Part shown: one piece after another, positions 18,538-26,122 of the stretch
Numbering within the stretch: the stretch's first letter is position 1
Layout of the letters: every line of letters begins with the position of its first letter
From: Desulfobacteraceae bacterium
Lineage (GTDB): Bacteria > Desulfobacterota > Desulfobacteria > Desulfobacterales > JAABTS01
Direction: 5' to 3'
DNA: 57,645 bases
Assembly: GCA_011389735.1 (NCBI GenBank)
Contig: JAABTS010000015.1
Coordinates: 1-57,645, forward strand
Notes under the pieces: generated by a model
What the model saw: the letters and a program-made list of their open reading frames with translations, nothing else
What the model was told of the DNA's origin: nothing
Database searches by the model: none
Made by a program: the position numbers and the translations under genes

Positions 18538-18846
18538 TTATTTTAACCGTTCCAACGCTTTCTCAAACAGTTTGCTGATAGAATGAGTCGCGTTGACGGC
18601 TTCGAACAATAAATCCGCCGTGGGGGAATCCCCCTGGTCCTTGATCCGGCGGGCCCACTGGTCATAAGTATCCGCATGGCTTTGATTATGTGCGATCCAG
18701 TGGTTGAGCAGCCTGGCCAGTTTTTCCGTTTCCGTAAGTTCCGATCGGATGTCATGGTGATGATCCTGGTCCTGGTCGTGGTTATGGTTATGGTCGTGCG
18801 AGTGGTCATGGTTGTGGTTGTGGTTGTGGTCATGGTGATGGTTCAT
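18538..18846 (-). CDS. small metal-binding protein with His-rich N-terminus
   Basis: 102 residues. The first 32 residues hold 15 His alternating with Asn and Asp, a likely nickel, zinc or cobalt binding tail, encoded by near-tandem CAC/CAT and GAC/AAC codons. The rest is a helical domain with LARLLNHWIAHNQSHADTY followed by an amphipathic helix ending in LFEKALERLK; similar small domains occur in other anaerobes but I cannot name a proven function. It is the last of three tightly spaced minus-strand genes with a CGGC-domain protein and an M50-like protease, suggesting a metal-handling operon. Confidence 0.75.
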   Translation of the reverse strand: MNHHHDHNHNHNHDHSHDHNHNHDQDQDHHHDIRSELTETEKLARLLNHWIAHNQSHADTYDQWARRIKDQGDSPTADLLFEAVNATHSISKLFEKALERLK

Positions 18847-18864
18847 ATGAATTAACCTTCCATT

Positions 18865-19281
18865 TTATAATTGATAAATTCCGTTTTCTCGTCTTTTTTC
18901 CGACAAATCGCTGATACGCGTCCCGCGCCGAAAGTCCAGTTGTATTTTTTCGCCGATAATTGTTTCGATATAATCCAGGTGAGGGCATACCGGGCCGTGA
19001 TAGTTATCATGAGTGATACAGGTGGCCAGGTGTACCATGATTCGGTCGCGCTGGATTCCTTCCTTTTTTTCAGAATACCGGATCAGATCCAGAAGTTTTC
19101 GATGGACGGCGAGTCCGCAGCATGCGCCGCAGGTCATGGCGATCATTCGTAACGGCCGGTCGGCCGGATAGTCGCTGAAAAGCCCTGAACGTTCATGAAA
19201 CGCTTTTTCACAAAAATAGCCGGAACATCTTTCCATGACTATATGGCATTGGATGACGGCGATGTAGTCTTTTTCAATCAT
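18865..19281 (-). CDS. CGGC-domain putative metal-binding protein
   Basis: 138 residues matching the CGGC domain pattern: an N-terminal beta strand AVIQCHIVMERCSGYFCEKA, a central MTCGACCGL in place of TCGGCPG, then VHLATCITHD and a late VCPHLDYIETII. Eight or nine cysteines are arranged as in the family, which is predicted to bind a metal; its function is unknown. AAGGAAAAGG precedes the ATG at 19281. It lies 12 bases after the M50-like gene and 18 bases before the His-rich gene. Confidence 0.78.
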   Translation of the reverse strand: MIEKDYIAVIQCHIVMERCSGYFCEKAFHERSGLFSDYPADRPLRMIAMTCGACCGLAVHRKLLDLIRYSEKKEGIQRDRIMVHLATCITHDNYHGPVCPHLDYIETIIGEKIQLDFRRGTRISDLSEKRRENGIYQL

Positions 19282-19293
19282 TGGACCTTTTCC

Positions 19294-19986
19294 TTATTCC
19301 GAAGCGACACTCCATTTGATGGTGAACCAAAATATAATCAAGGACAGGGCGATCCATAACGCCCCCCACATCATCGTGAATCCGCCGAATTCCTGAGCGA
19401 GCATTCTGGCGTCGGACATCAGGTGGGAGCGGGATATGGTGTCGCTGAAAATATCCAGAGGCACATAGACCATGCTGGCAAGTCCGATTACCCGCAGTAT
19501 CACGTCATTGATTTTTTCAGGAGCGCGAATTCCGAGGACGATTAAAACAAGGCCGGTTCCGACGGCGAAGAAAAATCCGAAGGTGTTGCGGACTACCATC
19601 AGGGCGATTATGATCATGATACATCCCAAAATAAACATGGCTTGCTTGTCCTTCCGGGTTTTAGCCGCGATAAGGTAAATGAGGGCCCCCCACAGCAATG
19701 ACCCCAAATATCCCGCCGATAATGTCAAAAAGCGGTTCCCGCCTCTGGATATAACATGTCCGCCCTGAAACTGGTTGACCTCGAGTTCGATAACATCCCC
19801 GCCGGTCGCCACGGTCATGATCGCGTGAGAAGATTCATGAAAAAATACGGTCAGCAATTTCAGCGGGTAAATGATTCTTGTATTCCATAGGAAAAACAGC
19901 GCCCCCAGAACAATGATAAGAAGCACAGTGTGGGAAAGAAGGGCTTTGTCTTTTTTATTTAATCGGGGTTTTTGTGTTTTTTCCAC
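19294..19986 (-). CDS. M50B-like membrane metallopeptidase
   Basis: 230 residues with about six hydrophobic segments. The zinc motif HESSH is at residues 50-54, inside FFHESSHAIMTVATGGDV, followed by the family-typical GGHVISRGGNRFLTLSAGYLG. These features match the M50B-like group (PF13398), small intramembrane metalloprotease-like proteins without a PDZ domain. The substrate is unknown. It is the first gene of the three-gene minus-strand set with the CGGC and His-rich proteins, which suggests that its partners supply or sense metal. Confidence 0.85.
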   Translation of the reverse strand: MEKTQKPRLNKKDKALLSHTVLLIIVLGALFFLWNTRIIYPLKLLTVFFHESSHAIMTVATGGDVIELEVNQFQGGHVISRGGNRFLTLSAGYLGSLLWGALIYLIAAKTRKDKQAMFILGCIMIIIALMVVRNTFGFFFAVGTGLVLIVLGIRAPEKINDVILRVIGLASMVYVPLDIFSDTISRSHLMSDARMLAQEFGGFTMMWGALWIALSLIIFWFTIKWSVASE

Positions 19987-20065
19987 TTTCCACCTCGGTT
20001 CAGTCTCGATGTCATTTCAGGCGCCGGGGGCGAAGGCGTTTAAGTCCTTAAGATCCTTCCTGATA

Positions 20066-20296
20066 CCTGAACCCTTATCGGGATCGGTATCGGTATCGGT
20101 ATCGGGATCGAAATTGAATCCTTCGATAACGATCCCGATCCCGATCTCCCAGTAGGGTTGCAATCCCATACGCATCAAGCCAAGACCTTGTTCCCATGCT
20201 CCGCGTGGGGGAACCCATCCCGGACGCTCTGCGTCCTGCGCCGGGACAACAAAGCCGTTCAGGGCCGTATTTTGAGGCTTTTCGTTCCAGCACTAT
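20066..20296. repeat. family A copy 6 joined to a family C-like element
   Basis: 20067-20146 is family A: TTATCGGGATC, three GGTATC units, GGGATCG, loop AAATTGAATCC, then CGATAACGATCCCGATCCC. Immediately after (20152-20296) is a family C-like block containing GGGTTGCAATCCC, TGCTCCGCGTGGGGG, CCCGGACGCTCTGCGTCC, then GGCCGTATTTTGAGGC and TTTTCGTTCCAGCACT, which match the right end of family C copies at 22226 and 45574. No gene lies in the 311 bases between 19986 and 20298. Confidence 0.65.
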
Positions 20297-20297
20297 A

Positions 20298-20942
20298 TTA
20301 TAATTTTCCCTGGTTCCCGGCTTCGATCATGGGCAGATAATCGCCCATATCGACCTGAACCGATTTGAAATTCTCGAATGTCAAATCCGTGAACGAAAGG
20401 TTCCTGCGCTTCCGGATCAAGTCGAAGATACCAAGATAATTTGTCCTGATACGCTTTTTCCAGTCCATTCCGATTATTTCAGCCATATCGAGGATATCGT
20501 CTTCGCACGGGCCTTCGATTTCGAGAAAATCACCGAACGGCATGGTATCGATACAAATTTCCACGGTGTTCAGAATGAATGTTTCCCGGTATTTTTCATA
20601 CACCTGTTCCCGGGTGTACCCCAAACCGTGAATGATTTCACGCATTAAATCGAAATCATTCAGTTCGACCTCCAGTTCACGGCGGATTTTGGATTGGCTG
20701 CTTTCAACGGAGGCTCTGGATTTATAAGTCAGCCGGATACGCTCGTCTTTTCTGAGCCGTAACAGAGATCCTTTATTCAAAAGACTCGATATTCCGTCGT
20801 CGAAACGGATGTTGCTTTCAAATACACGCCCTTTCAGGGTCGGGTCAAGGGAAAGTATCCGCCTGCGAACAATTTCTTTCTCCGGAAGATAAAATTTGAC
20901 TTCGATTTCAAGATTTTTTTCCGTGTTCATGGTAACTTTCAA
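20298..20942 (-). CDS. CYTH-domain protein (class IV adenylate cyclase/thiamine triphosphatase-like)
   Basis: 214 residues. The CYTH signature EIEVKFYL is near the N-terminus, followed by alternating charged strands LLRLRKDERIRLTYKSR, ELEVEL, YRETF and FGDFLEIEGP that line a triphosphate tunnel. The family hydrolyses or cyclises triphosphates (CyaB adenylate cyclase, thiamine triphosphatase, inorganic triphosphatase). CyaB-type proteins are about 180 residues and share the EIEGP ending, so a CyaB-like label is reasonable but the reaction is undetermined. Cyclic-AMP production would fit the cyclic-nucleotide-binding protein at 40311; that is inference. Start is uncertain between ATG 20942 and ATG 20930. 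Confidence 0.8.
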   Translation of the reverse strand: MKVTMNTEKNLEIEVKFYLPEKEIVRRRILSLDPTLKGRVFESNIRFDDGISSLLNKGSLLRLRKDERIRLTYKSRASVESSQSKIRRELEVELNDFDLMREIIHGLGYTREQVYEKYRETFILNTVEICIDTMPFGDFLEIEGPCEDDILDMAEIIGMDWKKRIRTNYLGIFDLIRKRRNLSFTDLTFENFKSVQVDMGDYLPMIEAGNQGKL

Positions 20943-21083
20943 TTATGTGTATTGATGTTAAACAATTCAATCGGGCGGCAAGCTTTCAGCAATATGATAT
21001 TTGAAATTCCGTATTTTTTCATTATCTCTTTATTCGCCTGGAAAGTCAAATTGGAATTTTATAATGTCCATTTCACTTTTCTC

Positions 21084-21112
21084 TTGACATGCGTTTGGTT
21101 TTCTCTTAATAA
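21084..21112 (+). promoter_or_regulatory. sigma-70-type promoter for rplM
   Basis: TTGACA at 21084-21089, a 17-base spacer, and TAATAA at 21107-21112. This lies 33 bases upstream of the preferred GTG start of rplM and fits a strong housekeeping promoter. Confidence 0.6.
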
Positions 21113-21144
21113 TCTCTGTTTATTTCATTGATAGGAGATTGGCT

Positions 21145-21579
21145 GTGAAAAAATATACAATTAGCGCAAAACCAACGGATAGAGTAGAAAAGTGGTATGT
21201 TGTCGACGCCCAGGACAAGGTTCTTGGCAGACTGGCGAGCCAAATCGCAAGCCACTTGAGGGGAAAAAACAACCCCATGTTTACGCCTCATGTGGACACC
21301 GGTGAAAGCATTATCGTCATCAACGCCGATAAGGTTAAATTGACCGGTAGAAAATGGAGCAATAAATGTTATTACAGGCATAGCGGCTATGTAGGCGGAT
21401 TGAAGACCACTACGGCAAAAGATATGCTTCAAAAGAAACCCGAAAATTTGATCAAGTTCGCCGTTAAAGGCATGTTGCCGAAAAATCGGCTTGGCCGGCA
21501 ATTGTTCAAAAGGCTGAGAGTTTACGCGGCTGACAGTCATCCTCACGAGGCGCAGCAGCCTGAAGTGTTGGAGATTTAA
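21145..21579 (+). CDS. rplM: 50S ribosomal protein L13
   Basis: 144 residues, typical length. Conserved segments: [38 protein letters not shown] with [10 protein letters not shown], and [18 protein letters not shown]. It is a primary rRNA-binding protein of the large subunit. A TTG at 21139 is in frame but only one base from AGGAG (21133-21137); the GTG at 21145 sits seven bases away and is preferred. rpsI follows on the same strand but after an unusual 243-base spacer. Confidence 0.97.
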   Translation: MKKYTISAKPTDRVEKWYVVDAQDKVLGRLASQIASHLRGKNNPMFTPHVDTGESIIVINADKVKLTGRKWSNKCYYRHSGYVGGLKTTTAKDMLQKKPENLIKFAVKGMLPKNRLGRQLFKRLRVYAADSHPHEAQQPEVLEI

Positions 21580-21822
21580 AGTCTGTTTTATAAACCCTGA
21601 GTGAAAAAATCGTTATGGATAAACGTTTCAGAGCGTCAGATTGAGGGAAGCGAAGCGAATACCGGTTTCAGTGAACTATGAAACATTTATGGCCTTTTCA
21701 AGCACTGGTTGCAGTGGGTGGCCGGACAGGTTTCCTCATTGAACCGATAAAAGGCTCTAATTTTTTATTCAGCGGCGATTATCAACCCAAAAAAGGAACA
21801 TCAGTCAACAATAAGGAAGAGT
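21580..21822. other. unusually long spacer between rplM and rpsI
   Basis: In most bacteria rplM and rpsI are separated by a few to a few tens of bases. Here 243 bases lie between them. The segment holds CTATGAAACATTTATGG and CTTTTCAAGCACTGG, which resemble the right end of family C repeats, so a decayed repeat insertion is a likely explanation. No convincing promoter or terminator was seen. Confidence 0.5.
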
Positions 21823-22218
21823 ATGGAAAAACAACCGACCTATTACGCCACCGGAAAGCGGAAGACCGCAATCGCCAGAACCTGGATAACGCCCGGATCA
21901 GGTAAGATAACCGTCAACAATCGAGAAGTGGAAGACTATTTCCCCATTGAATCTTCACGGCGAACATTGGCGCAACCTTTGGTGTTGACCAATAACAGGA
22001 ATAATTTTGATGTCAAAATTCGAGTGTTGGGCGGCGGGACTACAGGCCAGGTGGGCGCGATCCGTCATGGGATTACAAGAGCCTTGATGGAGGCCGATCC
22101 TGATTTGAGAGTTGTTTTAAAACGAGCCGGATTCGTAAAGCGCGATCCAAGAGCCAAAGAACGGAAAAAATACGGACAGAGAGGCGCGCGAGCGAGATTC
22201 CAATTCTCGAAACGTTAA
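21823..22218 (+). CDS. rpsI: 30S ribosomal protein S9
   Basis: 131 residues, standard length. It has the YYATGRRK-like start ([14 protein letters not shown]), [25 protein letters not shown], and the basic C-terminal tail [16 protein letters not shown] ending FSKR that reaches the ribosomal P site. The ATG at 21823 follows AAGGAAGAGT. It is probably still transcribed from the rplM promoter despite the enlarged gap. Confidence 0.97.
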   Translation: MEKQPTYYATGKRKTAIARTWITPGSGKITVNNREVEDYFPIESSRRTLAQPLVLTNNRNNFDVKIRVLGGGTTGQVGAIRHGITRALMEADPDLRVVLKRAGFVKRDPRAKERKKYGQRGARARFQFSKR

Positions 22219-22225
22219 TCCTTCG

Positions 22226-22350
22226 GTGATGACCGAAAACCTCCTGACGCTCCCAACGGATTTGTTGCAATCCCCGTTGACCACGAGAAGGAACACGCGG
22301 GTTACAAACCTTCTCAGAGCCGTATTTTGAAACTTTTTGTTCAAGCACTG
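22226..22350. repeat. family C repeat, reverse copy
   Basis: Starts GACCGAAAACCTCCTGACGC and contains TTGCAATCCCCGTTG and CGCGGGTTACAAACC, then GAGCCGTATTTTGAAAC and GTTCAAGCACTG. Compared with the copies at 37795 and 42770 it is in opposite orientation, and its right end abuts a family B element. It follows rpsI by eight bases and its stem may act as a transcription stop. Confidence 0.7.
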
Positions 22351-22352
22351 TA

Positions 22353-22480
22353 CAGGTTTTCAGAAATTGAATTTCACAAAGTGGCAGGCCCGGAATAATA
22401 CGGAATAATGCGGAATAATACTAATACAGTTTGTGTATCCCGGGCCGGCGACACAGTGAAATTTAATTTTCGGGAACGAG
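22353..22480. repeat. family B repeat with internal GGAATAAT duplications
   Basis: Left end GGTTTTCAGAAATTGAATTT, core GGCAGGCCCGGAATAATA, then three CGGAATAAT units in a row, GTGTATCCCGGGCCGGCGAC, and right end GTGAAATTTAATTTTCGGG. The two ends and the two GC cores pair, so it can fold into a hairpin with an AT-rich loop. Confidence 0.75.
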
Positions 22481-22510
22481 ACTATATGCCCGCTAATAGA
22501 CCGGTCCAGA

Positions 22511-23713
22511 CTACAAAACGATAACCGATTCCTCATAATTTGTAAGCTGTTCCAGACCGGAACCGTCGACCAGATAGGTGTTTTCTACGCCCACCACTCC
22601 TTTTCCGGGAAAAATCAGTTTAGGTTCAATCGCCACAATCATTCCGGATTCGAGCAGCATATCCTGCCCTTTAGCGATAAACGGGTATTCGTCCAACTCC
22701 AGTCCTACTCCGTGGCCGATAAATTTGACCCGTTCATGATCCGAACCCATGAAGTAGTCAGCATATCCCGAGTTTTTCACATATTCCACGGCTGTTTCAT
22801 AAAGAGCGCCTGTCCGCTTGCCTGGGGCGGCCTCTGTTTTTATGATTTCCTGAAGGCTCAGCATGGCCTCATGAGCGGCCGTCAATTCATCCGGCAATTC
22901 GCCGATCGAAAATATCCGGGTTTCATCGGAAATATACCCGTTCCAGGCAAACGTGTAATCGAAAAGCACGGGTTCGTGACGCCTGATAGGCCTGAAACTC
23001 GATCCTTGAGCGACCGCCGGACTCAGGCCTGCGCCTCCTGTTGGAGAGGCCAAATAGCTGGGAACGGCCGCAGCGGGGCCGGCCATGAGATGTCCGTAGA
23101 ATAGCTCGGCGCCCCATAATCGCATTTTGACCACGCCCTGATGTCCCAATTCACGCGCCCTGGCTTCCATTTTTCCCGCCAGTGCGACTTCCGAAATCCC
23201 TTCGCGGAGCACCTCCTTCATGTAATCCGCCAGCATGTCTGAAAACTTCGCCGCCTGTCTGACGACGTCGATTTCGTAGCTTGATTTCACCGCCCTGATT
23301 CTTCGAATAGGATCGGACACATCAATGATTTCAGTATCCTTGAATATTTTTTTAAACCGGAAATACATATCCGTGGGTAAAACATCGAGTTCCATGCCCA
23401 GAGCGGCGGGCCTGTCATGGCCGTTTTGTTCGATCAGATCCGGAATTGTCGACGCGCTTTTCAATTCCGTGATATAGGGGAGCGGGGATTCGGTTTTGGC
23501 TCTTGCCGAACTTTTTTTGACCATCAGCAACGGGTCTCCTTGAGGCGGGACAAAAAGATAACCCTGCTGAGAAGTACCGGTGAAATAGTATAGATCGGTG
23601 TTTTGAGCGATTAACGCTGCAATTCCGCCTTCGCCGGCCAAATAATGTTGCAGCTTCCGGATTCTTTGTTTTATTTCTTCTTCGGGCGTTTTATTTTGGA
23701 TCGTATCCATCAT
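22511..23713 (-). CDS. M24-family Xaa-Pro aminopeptidase-like protein
   Basis: 400 residues. The N-terminal creatinase-like domain (1-140) is followed by the pita-bread metallopeptidase fold. All five metal ligands appear: Asp in VLFDYTFAW, Asp in YISDETRIF, His in FIGHGVGLELDEYP, Glu in AIEPKLIF and Glu in VGVENTYLV. It should remove N-terminal residues before proline, or act on a related small substrate. Its ATG overlaps the nadE stop by four bases (ATGA), so it is translationally coupled to NAD synthesis genes, a link that has no obvious biochemical reason. Confidence 0.9.
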   Translation of the reverse strand: MMDTIQNKTPEEEIKQRIRKLQHYLAGEGGIAALIAQNTDLYYFTGTSQQGYLFVPPQGDPLLMVKKSSARAKTESPLPYITELKSASTIPDLIEQNGHDRPAALGMELDVLPTDMYFRFKKIFKDTEIIDVSDPIRRIRAVKSSYEIDVVRQAAKFSDMLADYMKEVLREGISEVALAGKMEARARELGHQGVVKMRLWGAELFYGHLMAGPAAAVPSYLASPTGGAGLSPAVAQGSSFRPIRRHEPVLFDYTFAWNGYISDETRIFSIGELPDELTAAHEAMLSLQEIIKTEAAPGKRTGALYETAVEYVKNSGYADYFMGSDHERVKFIGHGVGLELDEYPFIAKGQDMLLESGMIVAIEPKLIFPGKGVVGVENTYLVDGSGLEQLTNYEESVIVL

Positions 23714-24576
23714 GGCCGTTCCATCGTATTCATTACCATGTCATTCTTTTGCGGAGCAGATTCTCCGGGCAATTTCCCCGACGCATCCCTCAATTGCACC
23801 ACATAAGGGGCTTCATGTTTGTGTTTATGAGCCAGATGCCGATCCCAAACAAATTTGCCGATGTCGGACAAGGTGTTTCGATCCACGTTGTCGTAATCTT
23901 TCAAAATTCGCCTGATTTCCGGTTCCATTTCATCGTATGAATATCCGATTTCCGCTTCGTCGGTCTGGGATTCCCACAAGCCGGCGGAGGGTTTCCGGTT
24001 GATCATCGATTCAGTGATCACGCCTTGATCCCGATAGTGTTCCAGAAGGCGGTACACTTCGGATTTAAATAATTGGCCGATCGGGAAAATATCCGCCAGC
24101 GCGTCCCCGCCTTTGGTGTCGTATCCGATAAAGTCTTCAGAAAGATTGCCGGTTCCCATAACCCTGGCGCGTTTTTTCAAGGTGTCGCTCAAGTGATGCG
24201 CCAGGCCGTATAGCACGCACATACGCGCTCTCGCTCTCGCGTTGCCGGAATTCACCATCGAGAGCGAATCGGCGGAATCAATATTCAATCCGGATGCGAC
24301 GGCGCCGTTGATCGAGTCGGCCGCGGCTTTTACGGAAATGATGCGGTGGCGCAGGCCAATATGGGAGGCGTATAACTCACTTTTTCGGTTGAAGGTTTTA
24401 AGATCCGTGTCCGAATAAGGCAGACTGAAGGTATAAACGGATTCCTTGCCGAGCGCGTCCTGGGAAAGCAGCGCGGTCAGAAGCGAATCCGCTCCCCCGC
24501 TCAACCCGATCACCGCCACATCGACATGGGCTTTGATGTCCTTTATGATGATTTGTTTGACTCTTTCCACATCCAT
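23710..24576 (-). CDS. nadE: NAD(+) synthetase, ammonia- or separate-glutaminase-dependent
   Basis: 288 residues. It adenylates nicotinic acid adenine dinucleotide and amidates it to NAD. The ATP pyrophosphatase loop SGGADS is at residues 26-31. RARARMCVLYGLAHHL and GTGNLSEDFIGYDTKGGD are the NaAD and ATP-binding segments, and KPSAGLWESQTDE matches the conserved KxPSAxLWxGQTDE region. The nitrilase-like glutaminase domain found in long NadE is missing. It follows pncB by ten bases and overlaps the M24 peptidase gene, giving a pncB-nadE salvage operon. Confidence 0.95.
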   Translation of the reverse strand: MDVERVKQIIIKDIKAHVDVAVIGLSGGADSLLTALLSQDALGKESVYTFSLPYSDTDLKTFNRKSELYASHIGLRHRIISVKAAADSINGAVASGLNIDSADSLSMVNSGNARARARMCVLYGLAHHLSDTLKKRARVMGTGNLSEDFIGYDTKGGDALADIFPIGQLFKSEVYRLLEHYRDQGVITESMINRKPSAGLWESQTDEAEIGYSYDEMEPEIRRILKDYDNVDRNTLSDIGKFVWDRHLAHKHKHEAPYVVQLRDASGKLPGESAPQKNDMVMNTMERP

Positions 24577-24586
24577 ATTTCAACTC

Positions 24587-25750
24587 CTATTGTGTAAATA
24601 CACTTCTTAAATAATCGAGATAATGATTGTCCTTACACATTTGTTTTCCAGGCGAATCCGATATCTTGGCGACCGGAGCGTTCTGGCATCGGGTCATCTT
24701 GATGACGATCTGAATCGGTTCGCCGGCGACGACATCGTTGGTTAGATTCGTTCCGATACCGAAACCGGTCATAATCCTGCCCTGGAAATATTGGGCGAGT
24801 TCACGCGCCTTTTCGAATGTAAGGCCGTCGCTGAACACCGCCGACCTGGTTCGCGGATCGATCTTCATGTTGCGGTAGTGTTCGATCAGTTTGTCTCCCC
24901 ATTCAAAAGGTTCGCCGCTGTCATGACGGCATCCGTCAAAAAGTTTGGCGAAATACATGTCGAAGTCGTCCAAGAAGGCGTCAAATCCCACGACGTCCGA
25001 CAAAGCAATCCCCAGATCGCCTCGATATTCCTGCGCCCAGTGTTCAAGCATGAATCGCTGGCTGTACGCCAGGCGAGGCCCCAGAGCCTGGCCGGCCATC
25101 AGCCATTCGTGCGCCATTGTGCCGATGGGGCGAATACCCAGCTTTTTGGCAAGAAAAACATTACTGGATCCTCGGAAATTTTGGGGAAGGCTTTCTTTGA
25201 GCCGGGTTGCGACTTCTTCCTGCCAGTTTTTCGAAAACCGCCGTCGGGTTCCAAAGTCCGAAAACTTAATGGAAACGCCGTCTTTGTTGGCGGCCTCGAC
25301 AATGGCGATTTTTTTATCAAGCCGCCGACGGGCCTCCGCAAAATCAGGATTCGGATATAATCGCCGATAGTATAGCTCGTTTACGATGGCAAGCACCGGG
25401 ACTTCGAATAAAATGGTGTGAAGCCAGGGCCCTTTGATGGTAATGGCGAGCCCGTTTTTAGCCGTTACTTCGATAAACTCACGGTTCAACTGAAACAATC
25501 TCAGAAATTGGATAAAATCGGGTTTGATAAACCGTAACTGCCCGAAATATTCAAGTTCCTCTTTTGTAAACCGTAAGCTGCATAAATGATCGATTTCATC
25601 GCGAACCGCATCGGCGACAGGGGAAAGGTCAATTGTTGCGTCCCGGCATGTGAACTCATAGGCGACTTCCGCCCAGGGAAATTGATGCAAAACCCCTTGC
25701 ATCATGGTGAGCTTGTATAGATCCGTGTCCAACAAGGAAGAAATGATCAT
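24587..25750 (-). CDS. pncB: nicotinate phosphoribosyltransferase
   Basis: 387 residues from the preferred start. It makes nicotinate mononucleotide from nicotinate, PRPP and ATP, the first step of NAD salvage. Signatures: SLLDTDLYKLTMMQG at the N-terminus, KFSDFGTRRRFS, GTMAHEWLMAGQAL with the phosphorylated His, and FSDGLTFEKA with GFGIGTNLTND for phosphate binding. An ATG at 25783 is also in frame but the ATG at 25750 has AAAAGAGG five bases upstream and gives the usual N-terminus. First gene of the pncB-nadE-M24 peptidase set. Confidence 0.95.
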   Translation of the reverse strand: MIISSLLDTDLYKLTMMQGVLHQFPWAEVAYEFTCRDATIDLSPVADAVRDEIDHLCSLRFTKEELEYFGQLRFIKPDFIQFLRLFQLNREFIEVTAKNGLAITIKGPWLHTILFEVPVLAIVNELYYRRLYPNPDFAEARRRLDKKIAIVEAANKDGVSIKFSDFGTRRRFSKNWQEEVATRLKESLPQNFRGSSNVFLAKKLGIRPIGTMAHEWLMAGQALGPRLAYSQRFMLEHWAQEYRGDLGIALSDVVGFDAFLDDFDMYFAKLFDGCRHDSGEPFEWGDKLIEHYRNMKIDPRTRSAVFSDGLTFEKARELAQYFQGRIMTGFGIGTNLTNDVVAGEPIQIVIKMTRCQNAPVAKISDSPGKQMCKDNHYLDYLRSVFTQ

Positions 25751-26122
25751 GGCGGCCTCTTTTGATTGAGTTGAATGTAACATCCCTCAGCATTTTTCAA
25801 AATGAATTTCCGGAAATCCGATAGTTGAAAAAATTTCCTGAGAGATAATAATTTATAGAATCATGATGAAAAGGAAGTCAAGAAAAACAACGTCTGAACC
25901 GGATTGATATTTTGGGTTAAAGCCAATTGATTGAATAGAATTCATAATATTTATAATGATTTGTCTTGATTCGAATCATTAAATCCGATATTTTTCAATC
26001 ACATTTTTTTCGAGCTGTAAAAAATGTGACGCAGGTTGATTTGATGGTTTGAATATTTAAAAATCGATAAAATTCTCCCGTAGCCGTTGTGGAATTTTTT
26101 CGAAGGCCGTTGCGAGGTGAAA
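25751..26122. other. AT-rich divergent region between pncB and ppdK
   Basis: No gene. Promoters for pncB (leftward) and ppdK (rightward) should lie here. TATAAT at 25952-25957 has TTGATT 19 bases or TTGAAT 15 bases upstream; neither spacing is ideal. A perfect ten-base palindrome GATTCGAATC lies near 25968-25977 and could be an operator or chance. Confidence 0.35.
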
